Counted from the stretch's first letter, positions 50,489-59,055 are shown. The stretch is 64,000 bases of DNA from Streptomyces sp. NBC_01478 (GCF_036227225.1 NZ_CP109444.1:124001-188000); one strand, 5' to 3'. A program made the numbers and translations. Notes: generated from the sequence alone by a model not told the origin.

Positions 50489-50692
50489 TCAGGCAGGGGT
50501 GATGTTCTCCGCCTGCGGGCCCTTCTGCCCCTGGGTGATGTCGAAGGTGACCGTCTGGCCCTCTTGCAGTTCGCGGAAGCCGGAGGCGTTGATGTTGGAG
50601 TAGTGCGCGAAGACGTCCGGCCCGCCGCCGTCCTGCTGGATGAAGCCGAAACCCTTTTCGGCGTTGAACCACTTGACGGTTCCGCTGGCCAT
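50489..50692 (-). CDS. cspA: cold-shock domain protein
   Basis: A 67-aa protein with both RNA-binding motifs intact: [20 protein letters not shown] (RNP1, KGFGFI) and [10 protein letters not shown] (RNP2, DVFAHY). It is a single OB-fold that melts RNA structure. GAGAGGC precedes the ATG. Its place between CRISPR arrays C and D is unusual for a housekeeping-type gene and suggests that the arrays were moved or duplicated around it, or that it is cargo. Confidence 0.95.
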   Translation of the reverse strand: MASGTVKWFNAEKGFGFIQQDGGGPDVFAHYSNINASGFRELQEGQTVTFDITQGQKGPQAENITPA

Positions 50693-51121
50693 GCTGGTGC
50701 CTCTCAGTCAGTGTCAGGAGCCGCACCGCGCGACCCCGAAGGCGATCGTCCTGGTCCGGCCACCGCACAGCAAAACGCCCGCGCAACAGCGCGGGCAGGT
50801 ACTGCGAACCACGACATCTGACGGTGACGCTACACGGCGAGACCAGCACCCACCAGAGGGAGTGACAGCCCTGCACGGCGCCACACCACCAGGGGATCCA
50901 GGGCCTTCGCCCTGGCTCGGGGTCCGTCCGCGCGGCCTGGTGACGCAGGCGATGGCGGTGAAGTCCGACCTCCCGTGAGAATGGCATCTGGCATGAGCGT
51001 TTGGACCATTGTCCTCAGGACGTCCGGTCCCAGACGCGAGTGCTGGCTGCGTTTCAGGGCGATCCGTGACGCTACCCGTCCGCGGCGCCGCTGGGCCGAC
51101 TGCGTCCGCCGCCGTACCCGG
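50693..51121. other. intergenic region upstream of cspA
   Basis: 429 bases with no supported gene. The part nearest 50693 should contain the cspA promoter and a long 5' UTR, as is common for cold-shock genes; no specific boxes were recognised. Confidence 0.4.
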
Positions 51122-53020
51122 TCAGGTCGTCGGCTGTTCGCGCTTGAGCAGGGCGGTTTCCAGCGGCCGGAGTGCTTCACTGATCTTGCCCTCGAAACGC
51201 TGCGGATGGCTGAAGGCGGTGGTGATGGTGGCGTAGAGGAAGCTGCGCATCGGCATGCGCTCCAGGTGGCTGGCCTGCTTGCGCTGGATGAGCGTCAGCA
51301 GGCTGACGCCCTGTTGTTCCTGGAGAGCCTCGATCAGCTCGAGTTCTTCGACGTCGAGGACTTCGAGCGGCATGACGTCCTGGCCCTGGAGCAGGCCGTC
51401 GCGGTCGGCGCGTTCCCTGATCACGGTCATGGTGACCGGGTTGACCGGGAACCCTTCGGTGAGCAGGAGAAGCGGCAGGTATCTGCGCCGGACAGGGCCG
51501 GCGACGCCGGTGAGGCGGGATTCGTCCCGGCGCAGGGCCTGGATCGTGGCGTCGATCTGGTGGACCTCATCGAGGAGTTTGTCGATGTCGTTGACCTGCG
51601 CGTCGCCGGGGACGGCTGTGGCGGCGTCTCGCTGGAGCTGGCTGGTGGTGACCTCGACGACGATCCAGGTGTCGCCGTAGTCGATGGCCGCGTCTGCGAT
51701 CTTCTGCTTCTTTTCCTGGAATGCCGTCTTGAGTTCGGCGTCGTCGTAGACGCGACGTGCACCTCCCTGCCCGGTGATGCTGTGCAGGATCTCCGATACG
51801 TACAGTTCGCTGAGCCGGCGCAGGGTGTGGACCGCCTGCTCGGCGCGTTTCTTGTGGCCGGCAGGCCGGGAGCGGGTACGGGGCGGGAAGCGGATGTCGT
51901 TGATCGGCAGCCATCCGAAGGCGCGGTCGATGAGGTAGCGCTGGTCCACCACCAGGAGGAGATCGCCGAGGCGGACCACGGGGTACTGCTGGAAGGCGTC
52001 GAAAGTCCATTCGGTGCGGCGCTGCGCCCGCTCCGCCTGCACGGCCTCGCGCAGCGTGTCCGGATGGGCGCTGATGAGGGACAGGGCGCCTGCCGCCCGC
52101 CCGGCCGGCAGGAGGGTCTCCAGTTCGGCGGCCGGTGTGAGCACCTCCCCGTGGCAGGCGGCGATCCACAGGGCGCCCGCGACGATCGTGAGGTCGTCCA
52201 GGGTGACACCGGTGCATTCCTCGTAGACAGCGGCGAGGTCGACCAGGCCGCCGATGTTGTCCACCTGCGGGAGTCCATGGCGCCACCGCCGCACGTAGCG
52301 GGTGAGGGTGTGCGCGACGGAGGTGCTGTTGTTGAAGTACTGGTTCGCGATGATCTCCCGGCCCAGCTCGCCCGGCTGGTCGGTGATCACCGTCGGGCCC
52401 TGCCGACCGGAGGCCCCGGTCAGGTCGGAAAACGTCAACAGCGCCCCGACCAGGTTGCCCTGCTCGGTGTCCTCGGGCAGCGTGTCGGGGCTGTGCTCGA
52501 CAGCCGCGCGGGCCAGGAGCATCAGGGCCTGGGGCACCAGGAGAGCCCGGCGCGGATCACGCAGCAGGTTGAGCACGCGCGTGCGGAACGGATCACGCAG
52601 CCACTGTGTCGCGAAGTGCCGGTCGAGGTCGGCACGCGAGGCCCCGGGCTGGCTGAGAGCGTTGAGGAGCTCGGCGCAGAACTGCAGCACCACACCGAGG
52701 GGAAGCACACGAAGCTGCCGCACGGTATAGCCGGAATCGGCGGGGAAGCCGAAGATCTCGCTGAAGGTGAGATAGACCCCCAGGAGGTCTATCGGCTGAG
52801 TCGGCGCCGTGGCCGGGGTGATCAGCCCGCTCGGCTGCTGCTGCCACTGCGGGGTGAGCGCGGGAGCCGTCGTCCCCTCGAGGACGGGCCGCCCCGGGAC
52901 CGGCACGGCCAGGTACGCGTCCCGCAGCGATCCCGGCTCTCGATCCGCCAACTGCCTCCGAAGGAACTCGATCTGTGCCGCCACCTGTTGACCTGCATCC
53001 GCCACGCCGCCCCGCCTCAT
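51122..53020 (-). CDS. large hypothetical protein with PD-(D/E)xK-like nuclease segment
   Basis: A 632-aa protein. The long N-terminal part is helical and Leu-rich (IDLLGVYLTFSEIFGFPADS; NQYFNNSTSVAHTLTRYVRR). In the last third, YDDAELKTAFQEKKQKIADA, AIDYGDTWIVVEVTTSQL has the order K...D-(x)n-(I/V)VEV of a PD-(D/E)xK fold, though the final Lys is not clear. The C-terminus is helical. It may be a nuclease-type accessory or defence protein; no named family. ATG 53020 was chosen; a GTG at 53005 is the alternative. It lies between array C/cspA and array D, so it could be cargo of the element. Confidence 0.55.
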   Translation of the reverse strand: MRRGGVADAGQQVAAQIEFLRRQLADREPGSLRDAYLAVPVPGRPVLEGTTAPALTPQWQQQPSGLITPATAPTQPIDLLGVYLTFSEIFGFPADSGYTVRQLRVLPLGVVLQFCAELLNALSQPGASRADLDRHFATQWLRDPFRTRVLNLLRDPRRALLVPQALMLLARAAVEHSPDTLPEDTEQGNLVGALLTFSDLTGASGRQGPTVITDQPGELGREIIANQYFNNSTSVAHTLTRYVRRWRHGLPQVDNIGGLVDLAAVYEECTGVTLDDLTIVAGALWIAACHGEVLTPAAELETLLPAGRAAGALSLISAHPDTLREAVQAERAQRRTEWTFDAFQQYPVVRLGDLLLVVDQRYLIDRAFGWLPINDIRFPPRTRSRPAGHKKRAEQAVHTLRRLSELYVSEILHSITGQGGARRVYDDAELKTAFQEKKQKIADAAIDYGDTWIVVEVTTSQLQRDAATAVPGDAQVNDIDKLLDEVHQIDATIQALRRDESRLTGVAGPVRRRYLPLLLLTEGFPVNPVTMTVIRERADRDGLLQGQDVMPLEVLDVEELELIEALQEQQGVSLLTLIQRKQASHLERMPMRSFLYATITTAFSHPQRFEGKISEALRPLETALLKREQPTT

Positions 53021-53289
53021 CTCTGCCTGCTCCGGCCAGCCCCCGAGGGAAGCGTCCAGCCCGGTCCCTCGCCCCGGCATGCCGACACAAACAGACTTCC
53101 CGCGCTGAACCGGCGTCGGGTGAGAGTTTCGCAGCAGCCACCGACAACCAGCGCGCCGCCCGACCACAGCGGCCTCCTACGTACCGTCGACGCCGAGAAC
53201 AAACCCATCTCACGCCCAACCCGTCACGAGACCGCCCGGCTCCGCCACTCGCATGCCACCTCCTCTGACCGCATCGCGCCACCGACAGC

Positions 53290-53398
53290 CGGCCGGCCAC
53301 CACGTGCATGTGCACGAGATCAAGGAAGAACCCCTCACACCCACATGAAAGACAGTAAAATTCTCTCTGCGCGGTCACAATCGTGCAGGTCAACAAGG
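53290..53398 (+). promoter_or_regulatory. CRISPR leader of array D
   Basis: It has the shared blocks GACAGTAAAATTCTCTCTGC and TCGTGCAGGTCAACAAGG, but lacks the left arm and loop of the inverted repeat seen in leader C (GTGCATGTGCACGAG instead). The body of the leader is otherwise alike, so it is a diverged copy. Confidence 0.75.
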
Positions 53399-54158
53399 GT
53401 CCAGTCCCTACACATGGGGGTCAGTCCGTGATCAGGCCCTTTTCGGAGTTGTCCGCATTGTCCAGTCCCTACACGTGGGGGTCAGTCGATGGGAGCGGAC
53501 AGATAGACGACCGCGGCGGCGTCCCGTCCCTACGCGTGGGGGTCAGTCCACCGCGCCGCTGAACTCCCCGGCCTACCGCCGGTCCCGTCCCTACGCGTGA
53601 GGGTCAGTCGTGGGAACCGACCGAGGGCGATCGTCCCCGCGGCGTCCCGTCCCTACGCGTTGGGGTCAGTCGCACTCACGGATCGAGGAGATCGTCGACT
53701 CGCTGTCCCGTCCCCTACACGTGGAGGTCAGTCCGAGGCATCCGGCTGAAGGTCCGTGTCGATGTAGTCCCGTCCCTAAACGTGGGGGTCAGTCGGTGTG
53801 GCAGACCGCGGGGGTGATCTGGGCCTGGTCCCGTCCCCACACGTGGAGGTCAGCCCTAGCGCGAAAGTGTGCAAGGTATCTTGCGTGAGTCCCGTCCCTA
53901 CACATGGGGGTGAGCCCGGATCGGCCACGTGCTGGAAACGGTCGACGAGGTCCCATCCCTACGCGTGGGGGTCAGTCCACACCGACCGCCGTCGCCGCCC
54001 GCAACAAGTCCAGTCCCTACGTGCAGGGGTCAGTCCACGCACATCGAGCAGGAACAGCGCGACGTTCCATCCAGTCCCTGCGCGTAGGGGTCAGTCCCCC
54101 ACTCACCTGGAGCGCCAGCCGATCCAGCAATCCAGTCCCTACGCGTGAGGGCCCGTTC
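53399..54158 (+). CRISPR. CRISPR array D, 13 repeats
   Basis: Repeats start near 53399, 53460, 53521, 53582, 53643, 53704, 53766, 53827, 53888, 53949, 54009, 54070 and 54131; unit length is 61. The repeat is 28 bases with stem CCCTACRCGTGGGGG, and the base before GTCCC alternates between A and C. Arms drift mainly by C-to-T or G-to-A changes. The last repeat is truncated in its 3' half and leads into the box-containing segment. Confidence 0.96.
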
Positions 54159-54237
54159 GGACCACTTGCCGCCGTCGCCGAACTGCGTTGTTCCCGAGCA
54201 TAAAACTCCTGTTCAGCAGCTCCTCCGCCTATCAGGA

Positions 54238-54372
54238 CTTGCACGAAAGTGTCCTGGGATCTTGCGCGAAAATGTCCGGCCCACAAAGACATTCGCCACG
54301 CCAAAGAAGCAGGTCACAGAACGTTTTTAGCGGACACTTTCACGCAAGACGACCCGGACACTTTCACGCGAG
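54238..54372. repeat. two opposed pairs of 17-bp transposase-binding-like boxes
   Basis: Boxes 1 and 2 (CTTGCACGAAAGTGTCC, 54238-54254; CTTGCGCGAAAATGTCC, 54261-54277) run one way. Boxes 3 and 4 (GGACACTTTCACGCAAG, 54332-54348; GGACACTTTCACGCGAG, 54356-54372) run the other. Starts within a pair are 23-24 bp apart and the pairs are separated by 54 bp. Tandem 15-22 bp sites in opposite orientation at the two ends are how TnsB-type transposases mark their elements. Here they lie directly after a CRISPR array. The alternative is an operator for the adjacent HTH gene. Confidence 0.7.
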
Positions 54373-54902
54373 TTACCAGGCCGTTCGGGCTGTGTGCTGC
54401 GATGTCTCGCGCGTTGGGTCGGGGGGGATTTCAGTGAGTGAGGTGGGGGTGCTTGTGGCAGCGCGAGCGCATTCTGCTTGGTCCAGGTGCTGGGGGAATC
54501 CTTCGATTTGTTCTGTGGCGGGCTGGCCACACAAAATGCATGGTCTGGCGAGTTCAGGTTGTAGTGGCTTTGGTTTTTGGAGTTGGCCAGTCGGTGTTGA
54601 GGGGGTGGCCTGGTCTGCGGCCTGTTTGGGGGTTGAGAGGTGTTGGATGAGCGGCGGCGTTCCGGGGGAAGGGATTCGCATGCCACGGTTGGGCCGGCCA
54701 GTAGCTGCAGTACGTTCATCCCGTAGTGGGCGGCCAGTGCGTCGCAGTCGGCCAGGGTCCAGGAGGTTTGGCCGAGTTGACGGCGGGAGACTTTTGGTTG
54801 GGTCAGCCCGGTTCCGGCCGCGAGGTCGGTCTTTGATTCCCCGGTGGCGTGCATCAGAGCCGCGACGGTGAGGCGCAGCGTCTCTTCTGTAGACGTCGTC
54901 AT
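54373..54902 (-). pseudogene. frameshifted HTH/zinc-ribbon regulator gene
   Basis: From ATG 54902 the frame encodes an XRE-like HTH (LRLTVAALMHATGESKTDLA, GTGLTQPKVSRRQLGQTSWT, LADCDALAAHYGMNVLQLLA). The usual C-terminal zinc part of this streptomycete family, ARPCILCGQPATEQIEGFPQ with HLDQAECARA, lies in a different frame that stops at 54373. The shift falls in the linker, between about 54680 and 54580. Either the gene is broken or one base is misread. The unshifted frame runs on into boxes 3 and 4. Confidence 0.65.
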
Positions 54903-55007
54903 GCCTGCAAACTCTAGCTGTTCCATCTATTTATTGCATGGAAGGAACGTTGCTTGTTGTCTGCGCGGTGAGGTTGAAGCCGTGCTGCCCCGAGCGTTGC
55001 CTCACGT

Positions 55008-55133
55008 TCACGAAGACATGCGGGCGACGAGCTCCTCTTGCCCGCATGGATCGCACATGTCCAAGTCTCGCTCGACGGGAGCTGTCTGGCAGACCAGGCA
55101 TACCGGGAAGGCGCACCGGATGCAGGTGGTCAT
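55008..55133 (-). CDS. very small zinc-binding protein
   Basis: A 41-aa frame from ATG 55133 to TGA 55008: MTTCIRCAFPVCLVCQTAPV, then ERDLDMCDPCGQEELVARMS and S. Two CxxC pairs plus a CxVC pair indicate a zinc ribbon. It lies just upstream of the frameshifted HTH/zinc gene on the same strand. Compact Cys spacing, not length, supports it as a gene. Confidence 0.5.
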   Translation of the reverse strand: MTTCIRCAFPVCLVCQTAPVERDLDMCDPCGQEELVARMSS

Positions 55134-55185
55134 GGCGCTGTCTGCACTGACAGCGGTCGGTTGGTTCACCGTGTGGGCCGAGTCG

Positions 55186-55755
55186 TCAGGCCGCGAATCC
55201 CACGGAGGTCACGTACTCGTATTTTCCCCATTGCGAGCCGAGGTTGACCATCTGGTCGATCCAGGCGTCGTCGAGGGCTGGGGCGTTTGTTGTGGCCCAG
55301 GCTTCGATGATGGCGTCCCAGTTGCGGATGTTGAGTCTGCGGTATTCGAGGACGCGTTGGTGGGGGGTGGGTACGTGGCTTTGGTCGAGGGGGTGGATTT
55401 CTACTCGTGTTCCGCCGTTGGCGTTCAGGCGTTTGAGTAGGTATCGGGCGACGTTGTGGCGGCGGAGTGTGCGGTATGCGGTGTCGATTTTGGCGAGGTT
55501 GGCTTTGTTGGGGCGTTGTTTTCCGGTGAGCCAGGCTTTGAGGGTGCGGGGGGTGACGCTGATACCGGCTTGGTTCATGGCGTTGTGGCCGGTGGTGGAG
55601 CGGGTGAGGTAGCGCAGGCGGGCGGAGAGGCCGCGGGGGGTGGTGACGGGTGAGGTGATGCCGCCGGCGAGGGTGTCGAGTACGCGGGCTGCGGCTTCGC
55701 TGCCTCGGTCGCCTTGGGCGCCGTAGTGTCCGAAGTCGTGTGTCCTGTCGGGCAT
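55186..55755 (-). CDS. DNA-binding protein with terminal-protein-like layout
   Basis: A 189-aa protein. An HTH-like unit (GISVTPRTLKAWLTGKQRPN, residues 65-84) is followed by a helix-rich basic part (YRTLRRHNVARYLLKRLNAN) and a strand (GTRVEIHPLD), ending in WGKYEYVTSVGFAA. The order HTH, Arg-rich helix, GxxVEI strand, helical C-terminus and length near 185 aa resemble Streptomyces telomere terminal proteins (Tpg), but identity is low by eye and a plasmid- or ICE-borne regulator is equally possible. It starts 8 bp after the end of the upstream small gene, so they form an operon. Confidence 0.5.
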   Translation of the reverse strand: MPDRTHDFGHYGAQGDRGSEAAARVLDTLAGGITSPVTTPRGLSARLRYLTRSTTGHNAMNQAGISVTPRTLKAWLTGKQRPNKANLAKIDTAYRTLRRHNVARYLLKRLNANGGTRVEIHPLDQSHVPTPHQRVLEYRRLNIRNWDAIIEAWATTNAPALDDAWIDQMVNLGSQWGKYEYVTSVGFAA

Positions 55756-55763
55756 GGGTGCTC

Positions 55764-56096
55764 TTAGCGTGGGCTGGTGTGGGGGGCGTGGTTTTCTTTT
55801 GTTTTTGACTGTGTCACGTCGCGCCTTTCCCTGGGGGTTTTTCGCCGGTCGCCGGTGATGTGTAGTTCGTGGGTTCCCGTGCCGCGCACGGACTTAGAAT
55901 ACATGTATTTCGCGTATTCGAGAATTTCTTCGTCTTCTTCGGTGATGGCTTTTTGTCGGGTGTCGCGTAGGGCTGGTGGAATTTTTTGAAGGGTTGTTCT
56001 GTCGGTCCGGAGGTCGCCGGGGTGCGAGGCGGTGCATGAAGCCTCGGGGGTGGGTTCGGTGGCCCAGGCGGAGGGGGTGGTGAGGTGGGGGCTCAC
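55764..56096 (-). CDS. small charged hypothetical protein
   Basis: A reading frame of 110 codons whose second half is convincing (ITEEDEEILEYAKYMYSKSV, then RGTGTHELHITGDRRKTPRE). Its first half is Pro/Thr-rich and the start is uncertain, since no ribosome site is clear before GTG 56096. It ends 8 bp before the terminal-protein-like gene and presumably shares its transcript. No family recognised. Confidence 0.4.
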   Translation of the reverse strand: MSPHLTTPSAWATEPTPEASCTASHPGDLRTDRTTLQKIPPALRDTRQKAITEEDEEILEYAKYMYSKSVRGTGTHELHITGDRRKTPRERRDVTQSKTKENHAPHTSPR

Positions 56097-56298
56097 TGGG
56101 CACTGCCGTGCTCCCCCGTCCCCCTCTCCTCATGCGCAACATCCGAGGTCAGGCGCGGTGTGGTGGTTTGTTCAGGGAGTTTGTCGGAAGTGCTGCGCCC
56201 GGTGCGGGAGGCGCATAGCGTGCGGTGATCCGGGCCGTTTTCCCCGCGTTTCGCGGTCCGTGCCTTGTGGGGCCCCCGACCCTCTAGGAGATCTTGGG

Positions 56299-56697
56299 AT
56301 GTCTTCCGACAGCTCCGAGTTACGTCCGCTGCCGCATCGGGCCGGGCGGCACGCTTCCGCTGTTGCGCCGGGGTGGGCGGTGGGCCGGGTCCGTCCGTGG
56401 ACCGGGCCGCACCGGGATCTGCGGCTGTTGCGGCGGGCGTGCCGGTGGCAGCGGCGGGTCGCGGCGCTGGCGGCGCTCGGTTATTTCGCGGTGTTTCTGG
56501 CGCTGACCGTCGAGATGCCTTCGCTGATGGGTCGTCCGGCGCCGGGCGGGCTGCCGTTGGGGCTGGTGCTGGCGCTGGTGCAGTTGCCGGTGACCTGGCT
56601 GGCGGTGGTGTTCTACGAGCTCACCGCGCGCCGGTTCGTGGATCCGCTGGCGCGGCGGGTGCGGCGGCAGGGGCGTGACGGGGAGTGGCGGCGGTGA
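56299..56697 (+). CDS. DUF485 membrane protein, partner of acetate-type symporter
   Basis: A 132-aa protein with two membrane helices (VAALAALGYFAVFLALTVEM; LPLGLVLALVQLPVTWLAVV) and the DUF485 tail VFYELTARRFVDPLARRV. DUF485 proteins nearly always precede an ActP-type solute:sodium symporter and are thought to help its function. ATG 56299 follows TAGGAG by 8 bases. The stop overlaps the GTG of the symporter (GTGA), a sign of coupling. Confidence 0.9.
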   Translation: MSSDSSELRPLPHRAGRHASAVAPGWAVGRVRPWTGPHRDLRLLRRACRWQRRVAALAALGYFAVFLALTVEMPSLMGRPAPGGLPLGLVLALVQLPVTWLAVVFYELTARRFVDPLARRVRRQGRDGEWRR

Positions 56698-58301
56698 CGG
56701 ATTTCGAGGGTGCCGCGCAGTCCTGGTCGCTGGTGGCGTTCTGCAGTGTGGTGACGCTGACGCTGCTGTTGTGTGTGATCACGGGTCCCGACCGGGAGGA
56801 TCTGGACGAGTTCTATACCGGGTACCGGTTCCTGTCGCCGTTGCGCAATGGTCTGGCGATCGCCGGTGACTACATTTCGGCGGCCACGGTGCTGACGGTG
56901 GGCGGGATCATCGCGTTGTGCGGGTACGACGGTGTGGTGCTGGCGCTGAGCACGCTGTTGTCGCTGCTGCTGCTGATGTTCGTGCTGGCGGAGCCGCTGC
57001 ATCACACGGGCCGGTTCACGATGGGTGATGTGCTGGGGCGTCGTATGCCGGGGCGGGCGGTGCGGATCACGGCGTGCGGGGTCACGCTCGCGGCGCTGGT
57101 GCCGATGATGGTGGTGCAACTGGCCGGTGTGGGGCAGTTGTTGGCGTTCGTCCTGGGGTTCTCCGACGGTGCGATGCGTACGGGGTGTGTGGTGGGGGCG
57201 GGGGCGCTGATGATCACGTATGCGGCGATCGGGGGGATGCGGGGGACGGCGTTGATCCAGATCCTGAAGACGGTGATCCTGCTGGGTTCGGGTCTGGTGG
57301 TGGCCGCTCTGGTGCTGCACACGTTCGGGTGGAGTCCCCGGGCGTTGTTCGGGGCGGCCGCGGCGCACAGTGGTGCGGGGGCGGGGTATCTGCGGTACGG
57401 GCTGCAGTTCGCCGGGGGGCGTTATCCGGCGTGGGACATGGTGAGTACGCAGTGCGCGATCGTGCTGGGGGGTGCCTGTCTGCCGCATGTGACGATGCGG
57501 ATGTACACGGCGGGCAGTACGCGGCAGGTGCGCCGGGCGATGTCCTGGGCGGTGTCGGCGGTCGCCCTGTTCATGGGGGTGATGACGGTGGTGGCGGTCG
57601 GGGCGACGGCGTTGATCGGGGGCAGGGAGATCGCGGCGGCGGATCCGCGGGGCAATACCGCGTATCTGCTGGGGGCGCGGGCCGCGTTCGGGGCGGATCT
57701 CTCGCGTGCGGAGGGGTTGTTGTTCACCACGGTCACCACGGCCATTTTTCTGACGCTGCTGGCGTCGGTGGCGAGCATGACGCTGGCGTGTGCGAATTCG
57801 CTGGCGCACGATGTGCTGGCCCGTGCGGGTACGGCGCCGTTGCGGGAGATGGCGTTGGCGCGGCTGGCCGCGCTGGGGGTGGGGGTGCCGGTGATCGGGC
57901 TGGCGGTGCTCGCGCAGCATCGCAGTCTGCAGCCGTTGGCCATTGTGTCGTTCTGTCTGGGTGCCTCGGCGATCGCGCCGGCGCTGGTGCTCGGTCTGTT
58001 CTGGCGGCGTTATACGCGTGCGGGTCTGCTGTGGACGCTGATCGGCGGGAGTGTCAGTGTGCTGGTGCTGATGAGCGGCACCAATCTCGTCTCCGGTTCT
58101 CCTCAGTCGGCGTTCCCGGGGGCCGACTTCAACTGGTTCCCCTTCACGACCACCGCCCTGGTGTCGGTGCCGGCGGGTTTTCTGTGCGGTGTGGTGGGGA
58201 CCGTGGTGTCGGGCAGGAGGGCGGCGGCGCGGGATCGCGGCCGGTACGAGGCGGTCGAGGCCGTGGTGCTGGCCGGGCCGTCGCATCCCCGGGGCGGCTG
58301 A
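56694..58301 (+). CDS. ActP-type solute:sodium symporter (SSS family)
   Basis: A 535-aa protein with about 13 membrane helices. SSS signatures are EDLDEFYTGYRFLSPLRNGL near the N-terminus, AIAGDYISAATVLTVGGIIA, and YAAIGGMRGTALIQILKTVI. The close relatives carry acetate, pyruvate or other monocarboxylates. GTG 56694 lies 9 bases after GGGGAG and overlaps the DUF485 stop. The pair is probably one transcription unit; after it comes a tandem direct repeat (GTCGTAYGTCTGCTGTGTCC, twice, near 58326-58371). Confidence 0.92.
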   Translation: MTDFEGAAQSWSLVAFCSVVTLTLLLCVITGPDREDLDEFYTGYRFLSPLRNGLAIAGDYISAATVLTVGGIIALCGYDGVVLALSTLLSLLLLMFVLAEPLHHTGRFTMGDVLGRRMPGRAVRITACGVTLAALVPMMVVQLAGVGQLLAFVLGFSDGAMRTGCVVGAGALMITYAAIGGMRGTALIQILKTVILLGSGLVVAALVLHTFGWSPRALFGAAAAHSGAGAGYLRYGLQFAGGRYPAWDMVSTQCAIVLGGACLPHVTMRMYTAGSTRQVRRAMSWAVSAVALFMGVMTVVAVGATALIGGREIAAADPRGNTAYLLGARAAFGADLSRAEGLLFTTVTTAIFLTLLASVASMTLACANSLAHDVLARAGTAPLREMALARLAALGVGVPVIGLAVLAQHRSLQPLAIVSFCLGASAIAPALVLGLFWRRYTRAGLLWTLIGGSVSVLVLMSGTNLVSGSPQSAFPGADFNWFPFTTTALVSVPAGFLCGVVGTVVSGRRAAARDRGRYEAVEAVVLAGPSHPRGG

Positions 58302-58493
58302 CGGGACGGTGCGGGGGCCTGGCCGTCGTATGTCTGCTGTGTCCCGCTGTCGTACGTCTGCTGTGTCCCTCTCCCCCGCTTCCCCGCTTCCCCGGGCCGG
58401 GGGTGGCCGGATTGTGTGGTGGTGGCGGTGTGGGCGGTGGACTCGTCGCCGGTCCGTGCCGGTGTGCCGCGGTGGAGCGGATATAACACTCGT

Positions 58494-58522
58494 GAGGGCC
58501 TGACGGCTGGTCAGGTGCCCTC
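58494..58522 (+). terminator. hairpin with downstream T-tract before the ahpD-like gene
   Basis: GAGGGCCTGAC (58494-58504) pairs with GTCAGGTGCCCTC (58510-58522) with a two-base bulge. TTTTT follows at 58531-58535 after a C-rich gap. It may end the symporter transcript or act as an attenuator for the next gene, whose start is 60 bp away. Confidence 0.5.
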
Positions 58523-58581
58523 CCCTCCCCTTTTTCTTCTTTTCTCGGGGGTGGGTATCGACGAGGACACAGGAGTGCGGC

Positions 58582-59055
58582 ATGGAAGCCCGGTTGAACA
58601 TCATGGCCAGTGCGGTGGCGGCCAAGGCCATGAAGCACATCGTCGCGGCGGCCGGGGCGCTGGCGGAGTCGACGGTGCCGGCTTCGACGCGGGAGCTGGT
58701 GATGCTGCGTGCCAGTCAGATCAACGGCTGCGGGGGGTGTGTGGACATGCACACCAAGGACGCGGCGGCGGCCGGTGAGACGGCGCTGCGGCTCAACCTG
58801 GTCGCGGTGTGGCGGGAGGCGACGGTGTTCACCGATGCCGAGCGGGCGGCGCTGGAGCTGGCGGAGGAGGGGACCCGGATCGCGGACGCGGCCGGCGGGG
58901 TGTCGGACGAGGTGTGGGCGAATGCCGCCAAGCACTACGACGAGGACCAGCTCGCCGCTCTGGTGACCCAGATCGCGGTGATCAACGCGTTCAACCGCGG
59001 GAACGTCATCACCCGTCAGCCCGCCGGGGGGTATGAGGTCGGCCAGTTCCACTGA
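58582..59055 (+). CDS. carboxymuconolactone decarboxylase/AhpD-family protein
   Basis: A 157-aa protein with the CxxC redox centre in ASQINGCGGCVDMHTKDA and the following ALRLNLVAVWREATVFTDAE block. Proteins of this subgroup are peroxidase-like and use the two Cys with the His of VDMH. They are typical genetic partners and targets of ECF41 sigma factors; one such sigma gene lies 4.1 kb downstream on the other strand. ACAGGAG precedes the ATG. No ECF41-type promoter was seen in front of it. Confidence 0.92.
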   Translation: MEARLNIMASAVAAKAMKHIVAAAGALAESTVPASTRELVMLRASQINGCGGCVDMHTKDAAAAGETALRLNLVAVWREATVFTDAERAALELAEEGTRIADAAGGVSDEVWANAAKHYDEDQLAALVTQIAVINAFNRGNVITRQPAGGYEVGQFH

